In this document: positions 1 to 10,063 of the stretch, piece after piece | Layout of the letters: each line of letters starts with the position of its first letter | Numbering within the stretch: the stretch's first letter is position 1 | DNA from: Colwellia sp. | GTDB lineage: Bacteria > Pseudomonadota > Gammaproteobacteria > Enterobacterales > Alteromonadaceae | Length of the DNA: 64,000 nt | Assembly: GCA_029938115.1 (NCBI GenBank) | Contig: JAPYOP010000002.1 | Coordinates: 6,216 to 70,215, forward strand | Direction: 5' to 3' | Program-made: the position numbers and the translations under genes | Notes under the pieces: model-generated | What the model was told of the DNA's origin: nothing | The model's input: the letters and a program-made list of their open reading frames with translations, nothing else | Database searches by the model: none

Positions 1-26
1 GATCTAGCCAATAGGCTTGAACTTCG

Positions 27-58
27 TAACTGTGTAACTGCTTAACTGCTTAACTCGA
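27..58. repeat. Four 8-bp tandem units downstream of secA
   Basis: Four consecutive 8-base units (taactgtg, taactgct, taactgct, taactcga) lie just beyond the secA stop codon. The short gap before the window edge holds nothing else recognisable. It looks like a small slippage-type repeat; no function is claimed. Confidence 0.6.
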
Positions 59-65
59 AATTTTT

Positions 66-2774
66 CTAGCTTAACTTTCCATGACACTGTTTATATTTTT
101 TGCCTGAACCACAAGGACAAGGTTCATTTCGACCAACTCTAGGCATTTGCGGTTTTTCTTCAATTCCTTCAGCGCTTTGGTGTTGAAATTCTGCTGGTGT
201 TTCAGATTTTCTATGCTGCTCTTCAACTGCTTCTACATCAGATTCAGCTTGAATTTGAACTTTCGATAAAATACCAACTACATCATATTTCAAGTTATCT
301 AACATTTCAGCAAACAATTCAAAAGATTCACGCTTGAACTCTTGCTTAGGGTTTTTCTGAGCATGAGCACGCAGACCAATGCCTTGACGCAAATGATCCA
401 TGGCGGCTAAATGCTCTTTCCAATGTGAATCTAAACTTTGCAGCATTACTGCCTTTTCAAACTGGCGAAGTACATCTGCGCCAACCATTTCTTCTTTATT
501 TTTATAAACCTGCTCAAATTCTGAAACAATTTTTTCTCGCAAGCTTTCTTCATGAAGTTGCTTATCTTCGTCTAACCATTTTGAAACAGGTAAATTAGTA
601 TTAAATTCACCCTTAAGCTGTTCCTCAAGACCGCCTACGTCCCACATTTCATCCAAAGATTTCGGCGGAATATGACCGTCAATAACACCATTAATAACAT
701 CACCACGAATAGCTTGGACAACTTCACCGATTTCGGCTTCATCAAGCAGTTCATTTCGTTGCTCGTAAATTACGCCACGTTGATCGTTAGCAACATCATC
801 GTATTCTAATAGCTGCTTACGCATGTCAAAGTTACGACCTTCAACTTTACGTTGTGCATTTTCTATACTGCGAGTTACCCATGGATGCTCAATAGCTTCA
901 CCATGCTCCATACCTAGTTTACGCATCATATTCGAAATGCGTTCAGAGGCGAAAATACGCATCAATGAATCTTCCATTGAAAGGTAAAAACGAGTGGCGC
1001 CTGCATCTCCTTGACGACCAGAACGACCACGTAACTGGTTATCTATACGGCGAGATTCGTGGCGTTCAGTGGCAACAATTTTCAAGCCACCTAACTCAAG
1101 CACGCGGCTATGATCAATTTTCCACTGTGCTTTTATTTTTTCAATTTGTTCTTCTGTTGGCTGCTTATTTCCTTTAGATAAATCAGCAATAGCGGCATCA
1201 AGATTACCCCCAAGTACAATATCAGTACCACGACCGGCCATATTTGTGGCAATAGTGACCGCAAATTCTTTACCTGCATCGGCAACTATCTCAGCTTCTT
1301 GAGCATGAAACTTAGCATTTAGCACTTTATGTTTAATTTTAGCTTTCTTTAAAAAGTCAGATAAAAATTCCGATGTTTCAATAGAAATAGTACCAACTAA
1401 TACTGGCTGACCGCGTTTAACACAATCTTTAATATCTTCTAAAATTGCCTCAAACTTTTCATCTGCTGTTAAATAAATTAAGTCAGCCATGTCATCACGA
1501 ATCATTGGCTGATTGGTTGGAATAATTACAGTTTCCAATCCATAAATATGTTGAAATTCAAATGCTTCAGTATCTGCTGTACCTGTCATACCTGACAATT
1601 TCTCATAGATTCTAAAGAAATTTTGGAATGTAATAGACGCTAATGTTTGGTTTTCATTTTGAATATTAACGCCTTCTTTAGCTTCTATGGCTTGATGTAA
1701 GCCTTCAGACCAACGACGTCCTTCCATTGTACGACCAGTATGTTCATCAACAATAACTATTTCGCCATCTTTAACTATATAATCAACATCTTTTATGAAC
1801 AATTTATGAGAACGCAATGCGGCCATTACATGGTGTAACAAAGTTATATTTGATGCTGAGAATAAAGTGTCGCCCTCTTGCAACAAGCCTTTTTCTTGCA
1901 TAATTTCTTCAATGTGGATCTGGCCGCGTTCAGTTAAATAAATTTGTTTTGCTTTTTCATCAATGGTGAAATCGCCTTCAACAAAATCTTCTGATTGCCC
2001 AGTTTCTTCGTCTTTATCTTCTTCACTTTGTACTTCAAGATTTGGCACCATAGTGTTTATGGCTTTATATAGTTCAGAACTGTCTTCTGCTTGTCCTGAA
2101 ATAATTAATGGCGTACGTGCCTCATCAATTAAAATAGAATCGACTTCATCAATAATGGCAAAACTTAATTTTTTCTGTGAACGTTCATCAGGTGAAAACA
2201 CCATATTGTCACGTAAATAATCGAAACCAAATTCGTTATTGGTGCCATAGGTTATATCAGCGTGATATGCCGCTTGTTTATCTTCTGGCGATAAACCAGC
2301 AATATTACAACCAACCGTTAATCCTAAAAACTCAAATAACGGACGACTCCAGTCGGCATCGCGCGTTGCTAAATAGTCATTTACGGTAATAACATGAACA
2401 CCGTTACCGGTTAAACCGTTTAAATAAGAGGGCAAGGTTGCCGTTAGTGTTTTACCTTCACCAGTACGCATTTCAGCGATTTTACCGTCATTTAAGACCA
2501 TACCACCGATCATTTGCACGTCAAAATGACGCATACTAAATACACGTTTACTGGCTTCACGTACAACAGCAAAGGCTTCAGGTAGAATTTGATCTAAGGT
2601 TTCTTCGTTGGCTAAACGTTCTTTAAATTCCGTTGTTTTAGCTTTTAACTCTTCATCACTTAGTGCTTCAAGAATTGGCTCTAACGCATTTATTTTTTTT
2701 ACTTCTTTGCCCATTTCTTTAAGTAATCTATCGTTACGACTACCGAACATTTTTGTTAACAACTTTACAAACAT
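66..2774 (-). CDS. secA: Preprotein translocase ATPase SecA
   Basis: SecA is the cytoplasmic and membrane-peripheral ATPase that drives unfolded preproteins through SecYEG. The 902 residues match the usual proteobacterial length. Visible are the Walker A motif MRTGEGKT (residues 102-109), the DEVD box near 210 ([20 protein letters not shown]), the helicase motif region with GRGTDI and [11 protein letters not shown], and the C-terminal zinc tail with [13 protein letters not shown], which binds SecB. The start [16 protein letters not shown] aligns with the E. coli start. It is the last gene of the cell-envelope block and lies 159 bases downstream of the M23 peptidase gene. No SecM-like arrest peptide is visible upstream, so the enterobacterial secretion-sensing control appears absent. 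Confidence 0.98.
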   Translation of the reverse strand: MFVKLLTKMFGSRNDRLLKEMGKEVKKINALEPILEALSDEELKAKTTEFKERLANEETLDQILPEAFAVVREASKRVFSMRHFDVQMIGGMVLNDGKIAEMRTGEGKTLTATLPSYLNGLTGNGVHVITVNDYLATRDADWSRPLFEFLGLTVGCNIAGLSPEDKQAAYHADITYGTNNEFGFDYLRDNMVFSPDERSQKKLSFAIIDEVDSILIDEARTPLIISGQAEDSSELYKAINTMVPNLEVQSEEDKDEETGQSEDFVEGDFTIDEKAKQIYLTERGQIHIEEIMQEKGLLQEGDTLFSASNITLLHHVMAALRSHKLFIKDVDYIVKDGEIVIVDEHTGRTMEGRRWSEGLHQAIEAKEGVNIQNENQTLASITFQNFFRIYEKLSGMTGTADTEAFEFQHIYGLETVIIPTNQPMIRDDMADLIYLTADEKFEAILEDIKDCVKRGQPVLVGTISIETSEFLSDFLKKAKIKHKVLNAKFHAQEAEIVADAGKEFAVTIATNMAGRGTDIVLGGNLDAAIADLSKGNKQPTEEQIEKIKAQWKIDHSRVLELGGLKIVATERHESRRIDNQLRGRSGRQGDAGATRFYLSMEDSLMRIFASERISNMMRKLGMEHGEAIEHPWVTRSIENAQRKVEGRNFDMRKQLLEYDDVANDQRGVIYEQRNELLDEAEIGEVVQAIRGDVINGVIDGHIPPKSLDEMWDVGGLEEQLKGEFNTNLPVSKWLDEDKQLHEESLREKIVSEFEQVYKNKEEMVGADVLRQFEKAVMLQSLDSHWKEHLAAMDHLRQGIGLRAHAQKNPKQEFKRESFELFAEMLDNLKYDVVGILSKVQIQAESDVEAVEEQHRKSETPAEFQHQSAEGIEEKPQMPRVGRNEPCPCGSGKKYKQCHGKLS

Positions 2775-2898
2775 CTTATTTAACCATTTTGTGAAATTTA
2801 TAATACAAAGTCATTTTGCATTATGTATGAATATTATTTTAACTTCTTGACTAAGCAAGTCATTACCCGTGTGCCTTGAATTTACTCTAAACCGCCTG

Positions 2899-2916
2899 CC
2901 TTGAGCTTGTCTAAGG
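2899..2916. repeat. Short interspersed imperfect palindrome (CCTTGAG...CTAAGG)
   Basis: The 18-mer CCTTGAGCTTGTCTAAGG lies between the M23 gene and secA. It is one base away from CCTTGAGCTTGTCGAAGG, a dispersed palindromic motif seen in many proteobacterial intergenic regions. It can form a short hairpin in the transcript. Assignment to a repeat family is from memory and would need a genome-wide count. Confidence 0.4.
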
Positions 2917-2933
2917 ATCGAAAGCGTTTATTA

Positions 2934-3839
2934 CTACTTGGCTTTACGATAAACAAACTTAAGTGGATTAATTTGTTTATTGTTATGTAAAATTTCATAA
3001 TGAACATGTGGTCCAGTTGAGCGACCCGTGCTGCCCATTAGCGCTATTACTTGCCCTTTAGTTACCACATCACCAACACTTACCAATAACTTTTTGTTGT
3101 GACCATAACGCGTTTTCAAACCATCACCATGATTGATTTCTATTAACTGACCATAACCGTATCTATTATCTGCCCAACTAACCACACCTGATGCTGTTGC
3201 TATTATATTGCCATCTTCTTTGCCTGCAAAATCAATTCCTTTATGCATAGCAGGTTTTCCATTAAAGGGATCTTTGCGCATACCAAAATATGAAGACAAC
3301 CAACCTTTAGCTATAGGTCGACCAGATAAATAGCGTGTATTTTCTATATGGTGACCTAAAGTCAAAGATTCAAGCATATGTAGCTGATTTTCTTCATAAG
3401 AGAGCGTATTTTCTAATTGAGTAATTTCAATAAGTAGCTGAGCAAAAGATTTTTTACTTATTGCACTCATTGTTGTCGTTGGGCCACCACTCGGCGGAAG
3501 TCGCTCAAAGTTGAACTCTTGTTCTGGAATATTGGCATTATCAGCCAAACGTTCGCCCAAAGCATTTAATCGTAAAACATGACTTTGCAACTCGGCTAAC
3601 TTTATAGTTAACGCCGTTAACTGTTGCTTTTTTAATGCTGATTTTTCTGCGCTTATGTCTACTATTTGATTATTAAAATAGTTTAACTTGTTTTCTGGTT
3701 TTTCATCTGTAGATAAAATCAAGTGAACAACGACACCAGAAATTAATGCAAAAACCAAGACAGCAGAAAGCCAATGCGTTTTATTTAAGCGCATTGAGAA
3801 TCTTACATTCTTTCCACGGTATAGTAGTGTTAAACTCAT
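2934..3839 (-). CDS. Inner-membrane-anchored M23 (LytM-type) peptidase
   Basis: This is a predicted murein endopeptidase, or a LytM-type division factor, anchored in the inner membrane and facing the periplasm. One N-terminal membrane segment (about residues 24-42) is followed by a region likely to be coiled coil (about 55-165) and a C-terminal M23 domain. The zinc and catalytic residues are intact: H199 and D203 (MHKGIDF), H247 (RYGH) and the HVH motif at 278-280. This suggests an active hydrolase rather than a degenerate EnvC/NlpD-type activator. It occupies the position of secM between lpxC and secA, is divergent from the dciA gene with a 66-base gap, and is probably co-transcribed with secA. 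Confidence 0.9.
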   Translation of the reverse strand: MSLTLLYRGKNVRFSMRLNKTHWLSAVLVFALISGVVVHLILSTDEKPENKLNYFNNQIVDISAEKSALKKQQLTALTIKLAELQSHVLRLNALGERLADNANIPEQEFNFERLPPSGGPTTTMSAISKKSFAQLLIEITQLENTLSYEENQLHMLESLTLGHHIENTRYLSGRPIAKGWLSSYFGMRKDPFNGKPAMHKGIDFAGKEDGNIIATASGVVSWADNRYGYGQLIEINHGDGLKTRYGHNKKLLVSVGDVVTKGQVIALMGSTGRSTGPHVHYEILHNNKQINPLKFVYRKAK

Positions 3840-3905
3840 ATATATTTCTTAATACTTTTTAAAGCTTATTTATTAAAAAGTTAATCAAAAGTTACCCAAA
3901 AAATT

Positions 3906-4400
3906 ATGGCACGAAGACCAAAAGCTCCCAAAGATATGTCGACACTATTTAATTCGACGACAGGCACTTTGGCACAAATTCAGACAAAAACCAACTCTTT
4001 GAGTGTATTGTCAGGCATTGTACGACAAATATGCCCTGACCTGCCAGAAGATGCGTTCAATATTGCCAATTTTATCCAGAGCACTTTAATTATTGAGGTA
4101 AAATCGCCTGTTTGGGGACAAAGATTGCAGTTTGAACGTAATACTATTTGCAAAGAGCTGATTGCACAAACTCAAGGGCAGTTTTCACAAATAGAAATTA
4201 AAGTGAATCCTAATGGTCATAGAAAAATGCCAAATCAAAGTACCTATATAAACAAGAAGAACTCAAGCAGCAACAGTTCCGTACAAAGCATCTCGAAAGA
4301 TACTGCATCACACTTATTGGAAATTGCAGAAAATGCACCTAAGGGCTTAAAAGAGAAGTTAAAGAAATTAGCGGCTAGTGCAAATAAAAATCAAACATAA
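3906..4400 (+). CDS. dciA: DciA-type DUF721 protein, probable replicative helicase loader
   Basis: A 164-residue protein of the DUF721 family. DciA is the ancestral loader of the DnaB helicase in bacteria that lack DnaC. The globular N-terminal domain (about 10-105) contains the family-like stretch with LIIEVKSPVWGQRLQFER. The C-terminal part is basic and low in complexity, as expected for the disordered DnaB-binding tail. It is the only plus-strand gene in the dcw to secA block, and it ends at a bidirectional terminator shared with lpxC. A dnaB gene is present in the same window at about 42 kb. The family assignment is by pattern recognition; the loader role is inferred from the family. Confidence 0.8.
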   Translation: MARRPKAPKDMSTLFNSTTGTLAQIQTKTNSLSVLSGIVRQICPDLPEDAFNIANFIQSTLIIEVKSPVWGQRLQFERNTICKELIAQTQGQFSQIEIKVNPNGHRKMPNQSTYINKKNSSSNSSVQSISKDTASHLLEIAENAPKGLKEKLKKLAASANKNQT

Positions 4401-4428
4401 AAAAACCGAGAAAAATCTCGGCTTTTTT
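4396..4428. terminator. Bidirectional terminator between dciA and lpxC
   Basis: A CCGAG/CTCGG stem (4406-4410 and 4417-4421) with an AAAAAT loop is flanked by an A tract on the left and a T tract on the right. It can therefore terminate the convergent dciA and lpxC transcripts. Confidence 0.8.
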
Positions 4429-4452
4429 GATCAATAGTTAAGATGTAAACTA

Positions 4453-5373
4453 TTAAAAAGCGACGGCATTTATCTCTTGGAATTCAATAGGTGATGCTAG
4501 TTTATCATCTTCATATGTCACCCATTCCCAAGAATCTTTTTGTTTGAAAACTTCTCTAAGAAGTAAGTTGTTTAAACCATGCCCTGATTTAAAAGCATTT
4601 AATTCACCTAATATGCTTGCACTGCCCATATAAAGGTCACCAATGGCATCAAGAATTTTATGCTTAACAAATTCATCATCATAACGTAGTTCATTTTTAT
4701 TCAGCATACGGTATTCATCTAATACTATCGCATTTTCAAGACTACCACCTAAGGCAAGATTATGAGAACGGAGAAACTCAATATCTTTCATAAAACCAAA
4801 AGTACGGGCGCGACTGATCTCTTTAATAAATGAACAACTAGAAAAATCCATACTCATGCTCTGGCAAGTATTGGCAATTACCGGATGGCTAAATTCAATA
4901 GCTAAGTTGACACGAAAACCTTCAAAGGGAAGTAATTCAGCCCATTTATCGCCTTCTTCTACACGTATCGCTTTGGTAATACGAATAAAACGCTTAGCGG
5001 CATTTTGAGTTTCAATACCCACAGACTGAATTAAATAAACAAAAGGTAATGCGCTGCCATCCATAATAGGAATTTCAGGGGCATCGACATCAATAATAAG
5101 ATTATCAATACCTAAGCCCGCAACAGCAGATAACAAATGTTCAACAGTAGAAACTTTAACTTGCTGCTCATTAACCAAGCAAGTGCATAAGGTGGTTTCA
5201 CCTACAGCTTCAGGTGTTGCCTTGATATCAACCACAGGGTCAAGATCAACACGACGGAATACAATACCAGTGTTTGCTGGCGCAGGACGGAGAGTGACCT
5301 GAACCTTTTCACCTTTATGTAATCCAACACCTACGGTTGAAACGCTTGTTTTAAGTGTACGTTGCTTAATCAT
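4453..5373 (-). CDS. lpxC: UDP-3-O-acyl-N-acetylglucosamine deacetylase LpxC
   Basis: LpxC is the zinc-dependent cytoplasmic deacetylase of the committed step in lipid A synthesis. The 306 residues correspond to the usual length of about 305. The zinc ligands are visible: H79 in STVEHLLSA, and the HKILDAIGD motif near 238-246 with the second His and the Asp. The start [19 protein letters not shown] is the classical N terminus. It lies downstream of ftsZ with a 280-base gap, so it may have its own promoter. The gap also holds a CCGCC/GGCGG hairpin. Confidence 0.98.
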   Translation of the reverse strand: MIKQRTLKTSVSTVGVGLHKGEKVQVTLRPAPANTGIVFRRVDLDPVVDIKATPEAVGETTLCTCLVNEQQVKVSTVEHLLSAVAGLGIDNLIIDVDAPEIPIMDGSALPFVYLIQSVGIETQNAAKRFIRITKAIRVEEGDKWAELLPFEGFRVNLAIEFSHPVIANTCQSMSMDFSSCSFIKEISRARTFGFMKDIEFLRSHNLALGGSLENAIVLDEYRMLNKNELRYDDEFVKHKILDAIGDLYMGSASILGELNAFKSGHGLNNLLLREVFKQKDSWEWVTYEDDKLASPIEFQEINAVAF

Positions 5374-5478
5374 CTTAGCCTCGTTATCGCTATTTTTGCT
5401 TATGTGTCAATCTTCTATGATTATCTTTATAAAGTACCGCTAAAAGATAATACCTAAAACGCATCAACACAGAACAGA

Positions 5479-5494
5479 CCGCCTAATTTGGCGG
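5479..5494. other. GC-rich hairpin between ftsZ and lpxC
   Basis: CCGCC TAATTT GGCGG forms a 5-bp stem in the 280-base ftsZ-lpxC gap. In the ftsZ direction it is followed by TCTGTTCTGTG, a poor U tract. At most it is a weak or partial terminator for ftsZ, or an RNA processing site. Nothing else in the gap was recognised. Confidence 0.35.
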
Positions 5495-5653
5495 GCGCAT
5501 AATATAACAAAAAAATGCAATAAGTTCAAAATAACTACTTATTGATTAATTTTAATGTTGCAAATGACTACTACTGTTTGCAATTTATAGCTTACACCTA
5601 ACAACTTATTCCCGACCAGTTACAGTTTGTAACTTTAATCGAGTAAATTGTTA

Positions 5654-6817
5654 TTAGTCTGCTTGTTTGCGTAAAAATGCTGGAATATCTAGATAGTTAT
5701 CTAAATCAGCATGAGCTACTTTTTGAACATTGCTATCTGTCATCACAACAGGCTCTACTGCCATTTCAGCTTGTGGCACAGCGGCAGGAGTATAATCTCC
5801 ACCAACCACTCTTTGCTCAACCATAGGTGCAGGAGCAACTAAGGTAATATCAGGTTTACTTTCAGCACCGATACCTGTAGCAACAACGGTTACACGAAGC
5901 TCTTCGGTCATATCTGGGTCAATAACTGCACCAACGACTACCGTCGCATTTTCACTAGCAAATGCTTTTACTGCATTACCAACCGTTTCAAATTCATCAA
6001 TGCTAATATCCATACCCGCGGTAATATTAACTAAAATTCCGCGTGCACCCGCTAAATCTACGTCTTCAAGCAGTGGGCTTGAAATTGCAGCTTCGGCAGC
6101 TTCTTCAGCTCGGTCTTCACCTGATGCGATACCTGATCCCATCATAGCAGTACCCATTTCAGACATTACTGTACGTACATCGGCAAAATCGACATTGATT
6201 AAACCCGGACGAGTAATCAGTTCGGCAATCCCTTGTACCGCGCCTAATAAAACATTGTTCGCTGCTTTAAAAGCATCTAACAAGCTAGTACCTGGCCCTA
6301 ATACTTTTAATAATTTTTCATTTGGGATAGTGATCAGTGAATCAACACTTTTAGCTAATGCCTCGATGCCTTGATCCGCATAGCTCATGCGTTTTTTGCC
6401 TTCAAATGGGAATGGTTTTGTTACTACTGCAACCGTCAATATACCCATTTCTTTAGCTATTTCTGCAACAACTGGCGCTGCACCAGTACCCGTACCACCG
6501 CCCATACCTGCGGCAATAAATACCATATCGGCACCTTGCAAGGTTTGCATAATCGTTTCACGATCTTCTTCAGCCGCTTGACGACCTATATTAGGGTTAG
6601 CACCTGCACCTAAACCTTTGGTAACGTTTGTGCCCAATTGTAGAGTAACATTAGCAGACGAATTACGTAACGCTTGCGAATCAGTATTCGCGGTTGTAAA
6701 TTCAACGCCTTCAATGGTTTGGCATACCATGTGTTCTACCGCGTTACCGCCGCCACCGCCAACTCCGATGACTTTAATCACCGCTTCTTCATTATGATCT
6801 TCCATCAATTCAAACAT
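5654..6817 (-). CDS. ftsZ: Cell division GTPase FtsZ
   Basis: FtsZ is the tubulin homologue that polymerises into the Z ring. It has 387 residues. Visible are the GTP-binding signature [10 protein letters not shown] (about 106-115), the synergy-loop residues with [11 protein letters not shown], and the conserved C-terminal peptide [12 protein letters not shown] that binds FtsA and ZipA. The linker before that peptide is short and rich in Val, Ala and Met. It lies directly downstream of ftsA (84-base gap). The start [23 protein letters not shown] agrees with the family. Confidence 0.99.
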   Translation of the reverse strand: MFELMEDHNEEAVIKVIGVGGGGGNAVEHMVCQTIEGVEFTTANTDSQALRNSSANVTLQLGTNVTKGLGAGANPNIGRQAAEEDRETIMQTLQGADMVFIAAGMGGGTGTGAAPVVAEIAKEMGILTVAVVTKPFPFEGKKRMSYADQGIEALAKSVDSLITIPNEKLLKVLGPGTSLLDAFKAANNVLLGAVQGIAELITRPGLINVDFADVRTVMSEMGTAMMGSGIASGEDRAEEAAEAAISSPLLEDVDLAGARGILVNITAGMDISIDEFETVGNAVKAFASENATVVVGAVIDPDMTEELRVTVVATGIGAESKPDITLVAPAPMVEQRVVGGDYTPAAVPQAEMAVEPVVMTDSNVQKVAHADLDNYLDIPAFLRKQAD

Positions 6818-6901
6818 TTTTCTCTCTCCGTTTTTTACTATATTTGTCAGAAAAATTCCGACTTACAAAATAGTTCTAGCGTAAGCAAATATACGCTAAA
6901 A

Positions 6902-8137
6902 CTAAAACTCGCCTTTAAACCAAGCATGAAGGCGTGACCACAAACCAGTAACACCATCAGATTTATTATTTTCTTTTATTCCAGATTCATGCGCTTGCAT
7001 ACCATAATGTAACAAACCAACAACCGTTGCATAACATGGATCGTCTACATACTCTTTCAAACCTTGTACCGCCAAGGGTGAGGCAATACGTACTGGCATT
7101 TGAAATACTTCTTCAGCAAATTCAACCACGCCTTCCATTTTTGCTGTGCCTCCCGTTAATACATAACCCGCGGCAATTTGATCTTCTAAACCGGCTTCTC
7201 TAACTTCTTCTTGAATTAATTCAAACAGTTCTTGATACCTTGGCTCAACCACTTCTGATAAAGTATGACGAGACATTGTACGTGCCGGACGACCGCCAAC
7301 GCTGGGTACCTCAATACTATCTTCCATGCTAACTAAATGTTTCAACGCACAAGCATATTGCACTTTAATATCTTCTGCATGACTTAATGGGGTGCGAAAA
7401 ATTTTAGCTATATCGCTAGTGACTTGATTGCCAGCAACAGGAATTACCGCAGTATGACGAAGAGCGCCACCGGTGAAAATTGATAAATCCATTGTGCCTG
7501 CGCCCATATCAACAACGCAAATACCTAACTCTTTTTCATCATCCGTTAATATTGAGTAGCTCGAAGCTAAGGCAGAAAAAATAAGTTGGTCTGCACTTAA
7601 ATTACAGCGTTCAACACACTTAACTAAATTTTTAGCCATATCGTTAGCGCAAGTAACAATATGAACTTTTGCTTCCATACGTACGCCAGACATACCGATT
7701 GGACTTTTGATACCATCTTGGCAATCAATACTGTATTCCTGCGGCAACACATGAAGCATGCGGCGCTCTGCTGAAATAGGTACACTACGAGCCGTATGAA
7801 TTACGTTATCAACATCTTCTTGAATCACTTCTTTGTCATTGATTGGCACCATGCCATTTTCATTTTGACAACTAATATGCTTTCCTGAAATACCTAAATA
7901 AATAGAACTTATTTGACAATCTGCCATCAACTCAGCTTCATTAATTGCTCGTTGAATCGATTGAATCACTAAGTTCAAATCGATAACACCACCTTTATCC
8001 ATGCCTCGTGCCGGTTGATTACCAACACCAACAATGCTCAATTGATTGTCAGGCGTAATTTCGCCTACTGCAACGGAAATTTTAGATGTGCCAATATCTA
8101 GTCCAACGACTAAATTTCTTTCTATAACTTTAGACAT
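6902..8137 (-). CDS. ftsA: Cell division protein FtsA
   Basis: FtsA is the actin-like ATPase that tethers FtsZ to the membrane and recruits the later divisome. It has 411 residues, with phosphate-1 motif VVGLDIGTSKI near the N terminus, phosphate-2 region VVDMGAGTMDLSIF, and adenosine motif YVLTGGTAKMEG. The C-terminal amphipathic membrane-targeting helix is represented by GLWSRLHAWFKGEF. The start codon overlaps the end of ftsQ by 8 bases, indicating translational coupling. Confidence 0.98.
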   Translation of the reverse strand: MSKVIERNLVVGLDIGTSKISVAVGEITPDNQLSIVGVGNQPARGMDKGGVIDLNLVIQSIQRAINEAELMADCQISSIYLGISGKHISCQNENGMVPINDKEVIQEDVDNVIHTARSVPISAERRMLHVLPQEYSIDCQDGIKSPIGMSGVRMEAKVHIVTCANDMAKNLVKCVERCNLSADQLIFSALASSYSILTDDEKELGICVVDMGAGTMDLSIFTGGALRHTAVIPVAGNQVTSDIAKIFRTPLSHAEDIKVQYACALKHLVSMEDSIEVPSVGGRPARTMSRHTLSEVVEPRYQELFELIQEEVREAGLEDQIAAGYVLTGGTAKMEGVVEFAEEVFQMPVRIASPLAVQGLKEYVDDPCYATVVGLLHYGMQAHESGIKENNKSDGVTGLWSRLHAWFKGEF

Positions 8138-9059
8138 TCAAGGCCAACTCTTTTGTTTGAAACTCATTTCTTTTAAATAAATAGTGTTGAAACATATCTT
8201 TTTGAAACATAACTTTTTGAAACATAACTTCGCGGTTTGATTTTTGTTGTTTTTTTAAGTTTATGCTAACGGCTAAGTTAGGAACTTGCTTCCACCCAAC
8301 AGCCAATCCCGTATCATACCGCAAATCAATATAATCCACCGCTTGTTTTAACTGTTTTTTACGATTATTTTGCTGTTTTTCTTGTTGCTTTAGATGCGTT
8401 TTGATTAAAGGATAAACATCCATGAATCTTTGCACACGTTTTACTCGTTCTTCTCGACCTAAATTGAGCATAACACCATCATTTAACATTAGTTGCCATG
8501 AGAAGCGTTCACTCAGTACTAGTTCATTTATCGCCAAATTTCGATACTCAAGTAAGCCATTTAAATTAGTAAAATTCTCCAAAGCTAACAGCTCAGTTCC
8601 TTCGGGGCCAAAGAACTCAGGTAAATCTTGATTTAACCGTGTTTTATCCGCTTGAAATGCTTTACCAAATTGATTCAAGATAAAATCACCATTCCATAAC
8701 GCTACGGGAGTTTGATCAACTACATAAATTTTAACTTCATTTGGCCATTGCTTTCTAACGGCAACCGAATAAACCCATGGCAATGCCAACACTTGTTTTT
8801 GAATATCATTAACATCAACTTGAAAGAAATTACCCAAGTCGACATTACTCATTGCACTGAGTACCTGTTCGCGCTGGGTGTAAGGCATTTCTCCACTGAT
8901 CACAATAGAATTTACGGGTGCATGTTCTTGGTCAACTAACATTTTAGTTAACCACCAGCCAATACTAATCAAACTAATAAGCACACACACGAAAAACGCC
9001 AAACCTAGCCCAAACGACCATGCTTGTTGATTTTCTGAGTTAATTAGCTTTTTAGTCAT
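8130..9059 (-). CDS. ftsQ: Cell division protein FtsQ
   Basis: FtsQ is a bitopic inner-membrane divisome protein that binds FtsB and FtsL. It has 309 residues, with a membrane segment at about 15-38, then the POTRA domain (from VNSIVISGEMPYTQREQVL) and the beta domain ending around WKQVPNLAVSINLKK. The C-terminal tail of about 35 residues after that is unusual. It contains three 5-residue repeats (MFQKV, MFQKD, MFQHY) encoded by a 15-base tandem repeat. It overlaps ftsA by 8 bases and follows ddlB with a 59-base gap. Confidence 0.95.
   Translation of the reverse strand: MTKKLINSENQQAWSFGLGLAFFVCVLISLISIGWWLTKMLVDQEHAPVNSIVISGEMPYTQREQVLSAMSNVDLGNFFQVDVNDIQKQVLALPWVYSVAVRKQWPNEVKIYVVDQTPVALWNGDFILNQFGKAFQADKTRLNQDLPEFFGPEGTELLALENFTNLNGLLEYRNLAINELVLSERFSWQLMLNDGVMLNLGREERVKRVQRFMDVYPLIKTHLKQQEKQQNNRKKQLKQAVDYIDLRYDTGLAVGWKQVPNLAVSINLKKQQKSNREVMFQKVMFQKDMFQHYLFKRNEFQTKELALNV
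8187..8231 (-). repeat. 15-bp tandem repeat (3 copies) inside ftsQ
   Basis: Three consecutive 15-base units, ttgaaacatatcttt, ttgaaacataacttt and ttgaaacataacttc, lie in frame in the 3-prime end of ftsQ. Each encodes a Met-Phe-Gln-type pentapeptide. The near identity of the units points to recent slippage or unequal-crossover expansion. Confidence 0.9.
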
Positions 9060-9118
9060 ATAATCATTGGCGGTTATAGCCGCACCTAAAATTTTGTTGG
9101 AATAAATTCCAAACTACA

Positions 9119-10063
9119 TTAAATAAAACTTAGCTGAACAATGCGTTCTACTAATTCACTAAAGGTTAAACCATGTACTTTTGCCGCTTTTGGCACTAAT
9201 GATGTTTGTGTCATGCCCGGCACTGTATTTACTTCTAGCAACTGCCAATTGCCTTTGCTGTCTTGCATTAAATCAACACGTCCCCAACCGCTAGCTCCTG
9301 TTGCTTTAAAAGCTTGCAATGACAGTGCTTTTATTTTTGCTTCTTCTTGCTCAGACAAACCGCACGGGCAATGATATTGAGTACTATTAGATTGATATTT
9401 AGCTTCATAATCATAAAATTCTCGCGGCGTTTCCATATGAATAGCCGGCAGCGCTTCATCACCCAAAATTGCTACGGTATACTCAGGTCCATCAATCCAT
9501 GCTTCTAACAAGACATCGCCGTCAAAACCAAAAGCTTCAACCAAAGCGTTATGCAGTTTTTCTGGTGAGTCAGCCATCGCCATGCCAATACTTGAACCTT
9601 CATGCGCCGGCTTAACCATCACCTTTCCACCTAAGGCAATGAGCTGCTTTTCACTATCTAATTCATTAAAGTCTGCTTTGGTTACTACTGCAAAAGCTGC
9701 CGTTGGAATATTGCATGCTCTAAATATTTGTTTGCTGCGAACTTTGTCCATTGATAACGCTGAGCCTAAAACATTAGAGCCGGTATAAGCGATCCCCAAA
9801 GACTCTAATGCACCTTGCAAGCAACCATCTTCGCCACCTCGGCCATGAAGAGCGATGAAAACATGTTTAATATTTTGTTTTACTAATTCGGTTAATGGAA
9901 TTTCTTTAGTGTCCATCAATACAACATTAAAACCCGCTTGCTCCAAGCCTTTCGCTATCCCTTTGCCTGAATTAAGTGAAACTTCACGCTCTGCTGAATT
10001 TCCACCATAAAGTACAGCAACAGGTGCTTTTTTTAAGGCTGATTTTAATGCTGTACTGTTCAT
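9119..10063 (-). CDS. ddlB: D-alanine-D-alanine ligase
   Basis: Ddl makes the D-Ala-D-Ala dipeptide for the peptidoglycan stem in the cytoplasm. The 314 residues are typical of DdlB. ATP-grasp motifs are visible: [19 protein letters not shown] at the N terminus, the GRGGEDG and [15 protein letters not shown] region, [12 protein letters not shown], and the C-terminal [19 protein letters not shown] with Asn and Glu magnesium ligands. The start codon directly follows the murC stop (TAA then ATG, no gap). Confidence 0.98.
   Translation of the reverse strand: MNSTALKSALKKAPVAVLYGGNSAEREVSLNSGKGIAKGLEQAGFNVVLMDTKEIPLTELVKQNIKHVFIALHGRGGEDGCLQGALESLGIAYTGSNVLGSALSMDKVRSKQIFRACNIPTAAFAVVTKADFNELDSEKQLIALGGKVMVKPAHEGSSIGMAMADSPEKLHNALVEAFGFDGDVLLEAWIDGPEYTVAILGDEALPAIHMETPREFYDYEAKYQSNSTQYHCPCGLSEQEEAKIKALSLQAFKATGASGWGRVDLMQDSKGNWQLLEVNTVPGMTQTSLVPKAAKVHGLTFSELVERIVQLSFI

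Noticed and set aside
2775-2933. Possible SecM-like short gene in front of secA
   Set aside because: The only ATG-initiated frame noted in the gap is about nine codons long and there is no secretion signal or arrest motif.
6000-6374. 124-codon plus-strand open frame within ftsZ
   Set aside because: It is antisense to a strongly conserved coding region and is a shadow of its codon usage.
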